A DNA stretch of 64,000 nucleotides from Parapristionchus giblindavisi (taxonomy: Eukaryota > Nematoda > Chromadorea > Rhabditida > Diplogasteridae). The notes below the pieces were generated by a model. The model was not told where the DNA came from. It did no database searches and worked only from the letters and a program-made list of their open reading frames with translations. Shown piece after piece: positions 26,201-38,800 of the stretch. The DNA is taken from positions 846,001 through 910,000 of the forward strand of contig CALSFV010000236.1 of assembly GCA_943737045.1 (NCBI GenBank), read 5' to 3'. Position 1 is the stretch's first letter, and each line of letters starts with the position of its first letter. A program made the translations under genes and the position numbers.

Positions 26201-29200
26201 GAAAAATTATGATTTTTTAAAGTTTTTTTTTTAAATTATTTTTTCTAATAGCCTGAGGGCACAAACAGGAAATTTCAGCCGTTTTGTGTAATAAGGGCCG
26301 GGGGCACTCCTAACACCCAAGTATGGACTCCCAGTTCTCATTGCTAGCGCACGTGTCCGGGGGTGGTCGAATATGATCGAGTCTTAGGGAACAGGCCTCT
26401 TAAGTGTCATTTTGTATTTCAAATGTAAATTAGCTTTGAGCGAAGTAGTGTCAAACATGCGAGAGAGTTTATTATCGCCTGTAACATCGATATATGTACA
26501 GTGGAGACCCCAACCCCGACCCTTTCAGAAAATATTTAACTTCTGCAAGTGAACGGTTACGGCTTGTTTGGGTTCCGACAGTTCTTTCACCAGTTGGAAT
26601 ATTTTAATTCAGAAGCCTAATGCGTATTTTAGGGCCTCACTTGTAAGATAATGCCGCGCGCTTTTTAGTTTTCATTATTGTTTCAAAAGCTTTTATAAAC
26701 GTTCCTCAAGATGCATTGATACACAAATAATTCAATCAGAAATACTTGCAATAAATGGAGGATATTATTAATAAGACAAAAATTTCTCTTGGCTTTAATG
26801 GATTTAATAAGCTTACGGTATTCCGTTAATTATAACTGGTCATTATAAGATTCAGAATAGTGCAACTGCAATGTCGAGAAGACACGAAAATAAAAGGGAT
26901 AAGGCTTTGGGCGAGAGCTACACCCGTCCCTCATACTGCGTGAACGAGACCACGCGCTTTCTGGTTCCACCCTTGCCTTATGATCTCATCTGTCTATTTC
27001 GGCGTTGATGGGAGCTGCTGCGGTCCGACAAATATGTAAATAAATCATCTCAAAACATAAACCCAATGAATAAGACAGAACTACAAAGCAGTTCGAATAA
27101 GGCTTTGGGTGATAGTTGCACCCGTCCCGCATATGCCCTACATAGAAGAAACATGCGAAGTTAATTTGAGAGCTGCACCCGCCCAACATACTGTGTGCAC
27201 GAGAGACCACGCGCTTTCTGGTTCCACCCTTGCCTTATGATCTCATCTGTCTATTTCGGGGTTGATGGGAGCTGCTGCGGTCCGACAAATATGTAAATAA
27301 ATCATCTCAAAACATAAACCCAATGAATGAGACAGTGGACGTTTACAGCTTTTTTTGGATTCCGACACTTCTTTCACCAGTTGGAATATTCTAATTCAGA
27401 AGCCTAATGAGTATTTTAGGGCCTCATTTGTAAGATAATGCCGCGCGCTTTTTGGTTTTCATTATAGTTTCAAAAGCTTCTATAAACGTTCCACGAGATG
27501 TTTTGATACACAAATAATTCTTTCAGAGATATTTGCTATAAATATCGGATACTATAAATAAGACAAAAATTTATCTTGACTTCTTAGCCTATGCTATTCC
27601 GTAAATTAGAACTGGTCATTATAAGATTCTAAATAGTGCAACTGCAATGTCGAAAAGACAAAGAAAAGGGATAAGGCTTTGGGCGAGAGCTGCACCACTC
27701 CCACATACTGCGTGCACGAGACCGCGCGCTTTCTGGTTCCACCCTCGCCTTATGATCTCATCCGTCTATTTCGGCGTTGATAGGAGCTCTGCGATCGGAG
27801 AAATATATTTACAGAGAGATATACATACAGTGCTGGCCAATATTCTATGATATTTTGGTTTTTCAGCCATAACTTTCTTCGCAGTCAACCGTTTCTCTTC
27901 ATTTTTAGTAGGTTAGTATAGATGGTATTGTGATATATTGACCCAATTTTTATCGATATTGGATCACATACAATGGAATAGTAATCAAATTACGAAAAAA
28001 GACAATTTTCAGCGAAATCAGTACCTGGGCATATCGGACTTTGGGGTCACCGGGGCAGCTTGGATTCAAATCTGTGTGAAATGTGTGAAAACGGTGTGCT
28101 GCAATGACTGCTTGAAAGTATTCAGGCATGGGGTTGATCAGGTTGTCGAAGATGGAGGCGATAATTGCAGCCAAAGCGCGTTGAAGCTGCTCGGTGTTCT
28201 CCGCCGCGTTCCTCTCCCTCTATCCCTTCACAGCACGCTCCAACACCTCCCTTATGTGCAGGATAATGTTCAGGAAACATGATTGACTATAGTCTTTTAT
28301 CTACGGGACATGTGGTGGACCAACGCTTGATACCGTTATCTAACACCATAACAAAGGCGCGGCGGTACGTAGCGCGGATCCAGGGCAGTTTCGACTTCTC
28401 CAAGATGTTCTCGTAGCTGTAGCGATCGTCGAATGACCTACCTCGAAAACAGGAGACTCATTCCGCGGCGGGAGAAGCACCTCCAGGCAAGGCCGCTGGT
28501 AATGTCACTTGGGGTCGAAGAAATAGTCGGTAGGACGACGAACCCACTTTGTACCATCGCTACCAAAGAAGTTGTACTCACTGTCATCGGTCGTGGTCAC
28601 CATCAGCCACTCCTCGTGGGTCCAGAGTAGATTTTCTCTGGCCCTTATCACCAGTGCTTGTCGATTCTTGTCTGTATATGCTTCTCCCGCAGCGGAATAG
28701 GTGTCCTGTTTTGGATATAAGACACTATCGATTGCAACAGCTGCGAGAACATCTTGGAGAAGTCGATGCTGCCCTGGGTCCGCGCCACGTACCGCCGCGC
28801 ATTTGTTATGGTGTTAGATAACGGTATCAAGCGTTGGTCCACCACATGTTGTCGCCCAGTTTCGTCGTAGTCGGGTACCGTAGATAAAAGACTATAGTCA
28901 ATCATGTTTCCTGAACATTATCCTGCACATAAGGGAGGTGTTGGAGCGTGCTGTGAAGGGATAGAGGGAGAGGAACGCGGCGGAGAACACCGAGCAGCTT
29001 CAACGCGCTTTGGCTGCAATTATCGCCTCCATCTTCGACAACCTGATCAACCCCATGCCTGAATACTTCCAAGCAGTCATTGCAGCACACAGTTTTCACA
29101 CATAGATTTGAATCCAAGCTGCCCCGGTGACCCCAAAGGCCGATATGCCCAGGTACTGATTTCGCTGAAAATTGTCATTTTTCGTAATTTGATAACTATT

Positions 29201-32200
29201 CCATTGTATGTGATCCAATATCGATAAAAATTGGGTCAATATATCACAATACCATCTATACTAACATACTAAAAAATGAAGAGAAACGGTTGACTGCGAA
29301 GAAAGTTATGGCTGAAAAACCAAAATATCATAGAATATTGGCCAGCACTGTATATGTAAATTAATCATCTGAAAACATCAACCCACTGATTGAGACAGAA
29401 CTACAAAGCATTTCGAAAAATCTCAATTTAAGTGTCATTTTGTATTTCTAATGTAAATTAGCTTTCGGCGAAGTAGTGTCAAACATGCCAGAGAGTGTTA
29501 GAAATGGGAGAGTCCATTATTACCTGTAACATCGATATACAGTGGACGCCGCCCCCCCCCCCCCCCGGAACCCCTTCAGAAAATACTTGAAATCTGCAAG
29601 TGAACGTTTACAGCTTTTCTGGGTTCTGACACTTCTTTCACCAGTTGGAATATTTTAATTCAGAAGCCTAATGAGTATTTTAGGGCCTCATTTGTAAGAT
29701 AATGCCGCGCGCTTTTTGGTTTTCATTATAGTTTCAAAAGCTTCTATAAACGTTCCACGAGATGTTTTGATACACAAATAATTCTTTCAGAGATATTTGC
29801 TATAAATATCGGATACTATAAATAAGACAAAAATTTATCTTGACTTCTTAGCCTATGCTATTCCGTAAATTAGAACTGGTCATTATAAGATTCTAAATAG
29901 TGCAACTGCAATGTCGAAAAGACAAAGAAAAGGGATAAGGCTTTGGGCGAGAGCTGCACCACTCCCACATACTGCGTGCACGAGACCGCGCGCTTTCTGG
30001 TTCCACCCTCGCCTTATGATCTCATCCGTCTATTTCGGCGTTGATGCAAGTGCTAGAAATCGGGGAAATATATTAAAACGCACTATCCCTAACAGCGGAG
30101 GGGTAGCAACAGGGGGAGGGCACAAAGTTTCAAAATCATCCTAGAACATTCATATTTGGTGGTTAGAGCCCCTAAGGGTGGGATACACTTCAGCCAAAAA
30201 ATTGGCTCGAATTATCGATTTTTGATCTACCAAAAGTGAAAATTTCAAATTGATTTTTTCGAATCGTGTCATATATCATTCGAAAGAGCGTTGAAAGATA
30301 TGTAAATGTGACAAGTTTCAAAAGATTTCGTTCTTTGGTTTTTGAGAAAAATCTGATTTTTCGAAAAAAAAGCCAGGCTCTTGTCCTTTCGTTAAATAGC
30401 AGACAGCACTCTCATCATTTGTAGGCTCTGGGCAGTTGATATATTATGTAAAAAGAGATGGGCTATCCGAATATCACAACTATTTTTACCATCTCCGTTA
30501 CGGAATATGACATATTGGCAATAAACCAGCGTTTTTTAGCGTTGCAATCGTCGACGAGGGTTCGAATCCTGCCACGGGTGAAAACTTTTGCAAACTTTTT
30601 TCAATTATTTTTTTGCTTTTAATCATCTTTTTTCGGTGTTTAGGACTGCTTTAAGTGATTTTCAGATCGAGCAATGTCTAAAATGCAATATTCTGAAAAT
30701 AAAAGTAGCCATTTTTAAACATTTTTACACAAATAATTCTTTCAGAGATATTTGCTATAAATGTCGGATACTATAAATAAGACAAAAATTTATCTTGACT
30801 TCTTAGCCTATGCTATTCCGTAAATTAGAACTGGTCATTATAAGATTCAAAATAGTGCAACTGCAATGTCGAAAAGAAACGAAAAGAAAAGGGATAAGGC
30901 TTTGGGCGAGAGCTGCACCCGTCCCACATACTGCGTGCACAAGACCGCGCGCTTTCTGGTTCCACCCTTGCCTTATGATCTCATCTGTATATTTCACAAT
31001 CAGTTTTGATTGAAGCCATGATCGACATAATTATCTCAAAAAATCCTCTGAATAAGATAAACCTTCTAAAGTACTAAAGTATAGTACTTTGAAATTTTTT
31101 TGTTAAATTACAAAACTCGAGGAAGCGTTTTTTCTTCTTGATATTATTTTGAGCATTTCACCCATCTATAATGACAAGGAAGGTCCCAAAATTCGCGGTT
31201 ATACTTCTGAATTTGCAACGAGATACGACGCTTACATTCCATCAGAGATTTTTTCTATAAATGCCGGATATTATAAATAAGACAAAGAATTCTCTTGGCT
31301 TGTTAGCCAATTGTATTCCGTTAATTAGCACGGGTCATTACAACATTCAAATTAGTGCTACTGTACGTCGAAAAACACGAAAAAAGAATATAATATGGTT
31401 TGAGAACGTGTGAAAAGTGAAGATTTTTATCCGCTGTACGTTTCGCAACTCTTGTACAGAACGGTTACAAAAAAGATAGTAATCCCTATCTTCAAGTCCT
31501 ACGGGAACGGTCACTACTGTATAACATTCAAAACAGTACTAGAGCACAGTGATAAAACCATCTGTGAACCGGATATGATCCCCCCCTTACAGTTAATAAC
31601 ATTACAAAGTAATTATAAAACAGCTAATCGAAACCGGTAGTGTATATACTCTGATATAAGGAACAGAGAGATAAGTCGAGACAAATGCCATTGTGAAGAC
31701 TACCGACGAGTAGGGAAAGTCAAGAAGGGAGAGGGAGATGGAGAGGGAGAAAAAGGAGAGGGAGAGAGTCAGAGAAAACATAGATCAGTACAAGGGGAGA
31801 TGAAGCAGTAAAATGAAAGTAAGAAGAAGAAAGGGAAACAGTGAAAGGTTGACAAGGTATCTTATTCCATTCCCTTTCTCCCTGTCTACCTCTCCCTTTC
31901 TCTCTCCCTCTTCATCTCCCCCTCTCTCTCTCCCTCTCCCTTTCTTTCTCTCTCCCTCTACCCCTCTCCCTCTCCCTTTCTTCCTCTCTCCCTCTCCCTC
32001 TCTATCTCCCTCTACCTCTCCCTCTCCCTCTCTCCCTTCCTTCCTCCCCCTCCTTCCCTAAACCACTCTCCCTCACTTTTCCCTTTTCTGCTTCTTTCCT
32101 CGAACTGTCTCTCTCTCTCTCTCTATCTTTACTTTACTCCATCATCACTAGACGTGGGGAGAAGGTAATTGAAGGAGATGGAGGATGAGGAGGGGTGAGA

Positions 32201-32222
32201 GAGGGAGACAGAAAGGAGAATG

Positions 32223-32297
<75 letters not shown>

Positions 32298-32797
32298 AGG
32301 GGGCGAAGGAGAGGGGGAAAGAGGAAGAGAGGGAGACGGAGAGGGGAGAGATGGGAGGAAAAGGATAAAGGAGAGAGAGAGAGTGGCAGACTAGGTGAAC
32401 GCCGGAGGATACCAGTTATCTCTATTATTCTAACTGCCCTTGCTACTTTACCCCCCCCCCCCCCTACAATTGGAAAGAATAGCACGAAAAGAGTACGAAC
32501 GGTCGTCCTTGCCTGAAGAAGATGAAGTAGAAGTAAGGGAGAAGGAGGAGAAGGGAGATGGAGAGGAACAATGGGGGAGAGAGAGAGGATAGAGGGAGAG
32601 AGAGAGAGAGAGAGAGAGATGAAGAGGGAGAGAGTAGATAGTAAGATGAACATTGTAACCGGTCCGAGTGACTTTGTATGGGCAGGGAAGCATCCCCCCT
32701 ACCCCCCACTCTCAATCACAGAAAATGACAGAGAGAAAAGCTCGAGAGGGCGAGACCTTGAGAGTGGAGGGGAGAGGGAGAGAGAGGGGAGAGGGAG

Positions 32798-32828
<31 letters not shown>

Positions 32829-35800
32829 GAGAGGGAGAGGGAGAGGGAGAGATAATAAGGAGAGGGAGAGGTAGGGACGGCAGTAACGTTATCGCTGTTA
32901 CACTATTAGTTCTCGACCGAAATGGTTGAGGACAATGGTTCCAGTTCGTATTAGTTGGTTATGAAAAGGCTACAGTCAATAAGACAGAGTAATATTCTTC
33001 ATAAAAATATGGCATCGATTGGTGATCTACATTCGTATAACAATGATTGATTGAAATGGATGGTGAAAGGCACGGCCCGAGCTAATTATACTCTCCGCTC
33101 TGGCAACACTCTCTCGCAGACAAAGAAAGCGAGAAAGAGTGACCAGAGAGGAGGGACTGAGACTAACAGATGAAACGTGACCACGGTGTCTAGTCTTTAT
33201 TTATTTATTTGTTAACTTTCTTATATATTTATTTTATATTCTATGATCATTCAATTCCTTTATAGCCACAACTTCAACGATGCCGTCAAACTCCTCTCCA
33301 ACAATGATGTCAGAGTCAACTACACTGGACACGTTCGATACTATATTCCATTTAGGTATTATTTATTTATTTATTTATTTTAATGTTTTACCTGCTTAAA
33401 TTATGATAATATTTTTTTCATTTAAACAAACTTATTTTACTGATCTTGCTGAACATTGACTGTTCGGCTTCCATTATTACCATAAATCAAGCCAACAGCT
33501 ATCACTGTAAAAGAAAGTGAGAGAGTATGCTTATCAGAGCGTTGAGTTTGACGAAAAAAAACCGAATCCAATGTGGAGTATCTCAACTCTACCTCACCTT
33601 ATTCAAAAGGAAAGGACAGAATTGAAACACACTTTGGCAAAGATGACTTGCCTTTTGAGACCATGGTGAAACACGGAATCACGCGACTACAATTGTACAC
33701 TAGTGACTAGGGCGCGTAGTCAGTTAGGGAATCTTCGCACGGCGATCTGATTGAACAATTAGGAAACGTCGCCCATCTTGTAACTCATGAACGACAACTT
33801 TTCTGAAGATGGAGCTTTAGGTATTCAATAGATCTAGTAAATTGTAGCACCATTTTTAGAAATTTAACACATTTCCCCAGATATGCGAAAAGGAAATTTT
33901 GCTAATAAGACGATCAGATCGCTGTGTTTCTTGATCATGCATGTAAATGAGTGAAATAATTTGAAAAATAGTGATAGGGAAGTGAAAAAAATAGTGAACT
34001 GATTCATTTATTTTTAAAAATAAATAAATAAATTTACTCCAGTAAACCTAGCAGTTTAACGATTTTTGTAACTTATAAGGAGGGAAATGAGAATTGAGTG
34101 ACCACACTCTCAGTGAGTATAATAACGCCATTAGAGATGCTTTCGAGCAATAAGGAAGTTGTCTTGGTTGGTTCTTTTTCTAGCTAGAGAAATCCCTTGC
34201 GAACTATTATTAAATAGTGATATTTTCTCATGCGAAGGGCAATGTATTGTATTAAAATGAACGCTGACGCAGTAAAGGCAATAGGGCTCATTGCGTTTTG
34301 CAAGTTGTAGAGTCTTTTCCATAGTATGAATTAGCATAGAACATTTGCACAAATGAAGCACATGGCTTTTCGAAAGTTTCCGCTTCGATAACACACTTTC
34401 GGAGAAGGTGAGAGAATCTAAGGAAAAATAAAATAAGATTAAAGATAAACGAATTGATTTGAATTACATAATATTATATTCCAGTACGGAGTCCCTGTGC
34501 AAGCTGGATGTCAAGTTCTTCCCTTTCGATATGTAAGCATTTTTGTATTTAAATAATTATTTTAATTTAATAAAACTGTATTTTCAGTCAGCAATGCACT
34601 CTTCTCTTTGGCTCGTGGGCGCATTCCAACGATTCGATAAAGTAAATATCTTTTGATTACTTTAACAATAATACTGAAAGATTTCAGTGCTTAATTATGT
34701 AACAAAATATTGTTTTACTAACTTTGATCATTGATCTTTGATCTTTCACTCTCCCAGGTACTCGTTGTACACGCAGAATCTGTCGCTCATCGACTTCTAC
34801 GACAACCAGGAATGGGAGTTGGATCTGGTATGATCTTTGATCTTTGATCTCTACAGCTATATCTCACGAAAGTCAATATGATATTCGATCTTTGATTTCT
34901 AGAGCTATATATCACTATACTCAATATGATCATTGATCTTTAAGAGTTGATCTTTGATCTTTGATCCCTGCAGATTCATTCGAACATCAAGGCTGACGGT
35001 TTCCTGTACGACTATCTGGACCCTCCGTTGTTCTGGGAGATGATTATCATGGAATTGGTGGTGGCACGGCAGAGCTTCTATTACGGTAACATCTTACATT
35101 TCTAATTTACGATCACTAGTGAATAAAATGATTGTAGGAATAGCTAATAAGTTCTTTAATTAGAAAATAAAAGCCGATATTTAGAGAGGTGTTGTTCCAC
35201 TTTATTAATATTTCATAATGGTGATAAGGTGAGTTAAAATTAAGAAAATTTCCAAAATTTTGATGCGATCAAGCATGGGAACTCATTATTAGCATAGTAT
35301 GTGGTCTGGAAAACAGGAAAATCACATAAGGTTTTGTGTCTTTCTTTGATTTGCGATATTTGGCAACAATCAGAAAAGCAAATGAAATCATGTTAAATAA
35401 GACAGAGTGAAACCTCGATTTGCCAGTTGAATGCTAAACTTTATCTCTTTTTCGTTATCTCTATGTATTTATTTACGTCTCCAATCCGTCTCTCATTACA
35501 GTATTCAATCTGGTCATTCCCTCTACCATCATCACTCTCGTAGCCGTCATCGGATTCCACACACCGAGTACGAGTGGAAGAGTACGGTACGTACACCATA
35601 ATTATAGACAATCGATAGCGACCTACGGTATGAACTACACCATAATTTAAGAGAATGTTAAGAAAGTTAATTGCGAAAACTGGATTTAAGCAGTACACCC
35701 TGAGCGATTTTTACTCTCCGCTCTGGCACCGATCTCTCGTAGACAAAGCAAGCGAGAGAGTGTGGCCATAGCGGAGATTTTCAAATAAGCTCTGATGTGA

Positions 35801-38800
35801 TGTTCATTCTTGTTTTTTTCTCAGAAAACCATTGATACATTGACATGCTGTATTTTATTAGTATTTAACTAATTAATTCAGCGATGCCAAATTCCGTCTG
35901 GGTATCATGACCCTCATGAGTATGTCCGTTATCCTGCTCGCCATCGTGGAGGTTAGTTGACTTATGATTTAGGATTAGCTAAGAGGTCAAGGACTTACGC
36001 TTACTAAGTTAAGTTAAGTTTGTTTAAGTCATTGATGACTTGTTCTAGGACATGCCCAAGTTCTCGATGTCAAGTAGTAGAAAGGGAAGAGGATCGTTTT
36101 CAGGCATTCCCTTGATTGGTAAGTGGTGAAAGTTATACATCTTACTCTATCTTATCTGTCTTATTCCTAACTTACTCTTCTGCACTAGTGCTGAAAAGAT
36201 AAATGTATTGAAAGTTACACCAGAGCTAGTTTTACTCCCCGCTCTCGGAACGCTCTCTAATAGAGAAAGCGGGCGAGAGAGCATTGCCAGAGCGGGAAAT
36301 TTCAAATTAGCTCGTCGTGTGTTGATATTACGAAACGAATACAAAACACAGAAAATACGATGCAACCGTTATTACTCTTTACTATGTTTCAAGAACTTTA
36401 TAACCTCACATTATCAAATTATCGATTACTCTAAAAGAATTTCCTCGCTGAATATGAACTATTATACAACTGTCAATTTTCAGGTCTGTACTACTTCATC
36501 CTCCTCGCCATCATCGGTCTATCTACTGTAACCACGTCCATGTTTGTGTTCTTGGAACGAGACTACAGGTGGGCCTGATATTGATTGACTTTTTGCTGCT
36601 GTACAGCATTTCGATCTTTTGGAAATTACATTGAAAAGTAGTTAACTTTGCGTTTCGTTTTTTGTTCGATTTTATCAATCCAAATAATCAATAATCAATA
36701 ACAATCATAATGTTGATTCTATACCGATAAAACCATTGTAGAGTGAAACGTCGTATTCCCTGGTACCTCCGATGGTTGGCATTTGATCTGAGAGGAACAA
36801 CAACGTAAGCTTTTCATGGGTTTTAGTGATGCACACCAAGCTATTTTTACCCTCCGATCTGGCAACGCTCTCTCGCAGATAAAGAAAGCGAGAGCGCATT
36901 ACCAGAGCAGAGAGTTTCATATTAGCTCGGTGGGTGTAAAGTCTGCCTTCAAAGGCTTTTTTCGTAAAAGCCAGTGTAACCTTTGCGATATCCTTGCACA
37001 AACAACTTTCTTTTTGTGTAATGGCTAGTGTAACTCCAAAAGAGACTGATAATGGAAGGGTTGGATCAATTTACTTCCTTGTGCAATTGTGCTTTTTTTC
37101 ATATTTTAATTTACGATAATATTAATATTAATATTTATACGTATTCATGAAATATACAATGAAACGCGTGAAGCGCCACATCATTTATTTGCATTTTGTA
37201 CTTGAAGAAGCACTTTGTGGTGTACGATAAATTAATTAATTAATAAATACTAAAAACGAACGATAAGCTTAATTTCAGACCTCCTCGCAGTGTGAGCTTC
37301 AATCGATCCAACAATCATGATGAAGCAGCCACGGTACTTTTACCAATTGTTCTAAAAAATTTAACTCCAGCTCTGATTTCACTTCCTCACGTCTTATGCA
37401 AATGGGAAAGTATGACCAGAGAGGATAGTGGAGTCTGGCATGATTTTGGCCTTCTTCCAATTAATACTGTAGCTTTATTGACTGATTTTTTATTCATTCG
37501 TAATTCCGCGAAGCACATTATTAACTTAAATTAAATTTTTCTATTAATGCGCATATATGCATATATACAACTTATTTATATATTTTAAATTATTATTAAC
37601 TTAATTCTCAGGAACGTCTTCTATCCAATGGTCACGTGGGCGATGGAATCAAAGAACGAGCACGTGGTCTTGCCGCGAACCTTCTAGGTTTCTTGAACTC
37701 TATACTTGATACGGTTTCCATTCATCCGAAATATTTAATGAGTTCTCGTGAAACGGAAATGATGCACATTATTCTTGCTAGTTAACTGAATTTTGACATC
37801 CCCCAAAAAGGCTGATAATGAGGGCAATGTATATTTTTGGTATTTGTACACCCACAGAAAAAAAACCCTTGTCTATAAGGGATTAATTCCCTAGAAAAGT
37901 CTCTCTACGGAATTATTCCCTTATAGATAAGGGAATTCGTCCCCTATGAGGGAATAATTACCTTACCCATGAGGGAAAAATTCCGTAGAGAGACGTTACT
38001 AGGGAATTTTTTCTCTGTGTATATTTCGTGCACTGTAGCTATAATGGGGATTGATCTTTGGATTGATCTTTGATCTTTGCAGGTTTGATATCAGTCCCAC
38101 ACGGTCGACCACAGCGAACGGACGAGTACCAGTTGCACACGCAGAATGTATGATCCTACATTTTTTTCTAATTTATTCATTTAATATCAATATCTACCGG
38201 CTTATGATACACGCCAATTTTCCATGGCGCCCGAAATGGGGTAGATACACCTTGGAATTTTAGCATGACGTTTCCTAGGGGGTAGGGGATTTCCCTGAGT
38301 TTAATTTGACATAATATTTTTTAAATAAAAACTATTAGGGTTCCGCTGTCTCGAACTCTGCCGAAACTGCGGGCCTTAACTATTATAGATTGATTAAATT
38401 TGCATGCTTTTGCAAAATAAATTTCACAATTAATTTCAGGAAATGACTCCCTCTCCTCGTCAACAGATTCGCCGCCGAATGAGTGTCTCTCAATATGATA
38501 ATCTCCTCGTCTATCAGTATTTTGATCAAGCCATCGAAGATCTCATACAATATATTGATAAAATCGAGAAATGCGCCGAATTGATACGGTATGAATTCGA
38601 ATTATTGATTTTTTCATCTAACATAACCGTCATGATTAGGCTCATGATTTTAAATTTACAGAATTTCATGGAGCAAAAAATATTTTTTTAATGAATGCGA
38701 AATGTGTAGACTTGAACTTGACATGACAGATAAATATATAAATAGAAGATGTTTTATCTGATGTTTGTAACGCTTATTTTCAGAAAAGATGTACGGGCTT

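Larger units (their letters stand above)
23745..31010. repeat. ~0.68-kb tandem repeat array in receptor intron 7, interrupted by two inserted elements
   Basis: Four to five copies share, in order: GTGTCATTTTGTATTTC, TTCTTTCACCAGTTGGAATA, AGCCTAATGCGTATTTTAGG, AATGCCGCGCGCTTTTTGGT, TGCAACTGCAATGTCG, GACCGCGCGCTTTCTGG and ACCCACTGATTGAGACAGAA. Copies run about 23745-24422, 26404-27330 (with a 0.25-kb internal duplication), 27345-27827 continuing at 29351-29430, 29431-30070, and a partial copy 30728-31010. Fragments also occur at 22890-23010 and 23540-23650. No coding function is evident. Confidence 0.85.

Noticed and set aside
27938..29117. Independent genes on both strands between 27.9 and 29.1 kb
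   Set aside because: These frames are mirrored pieces of the broken Tc1-type transposase within the foldback element.
30541..30580. tRNA gene in intron 7
   Set aside because: Only a T-arm-like half is present; no 5' half or anticodon arm at the right distance.
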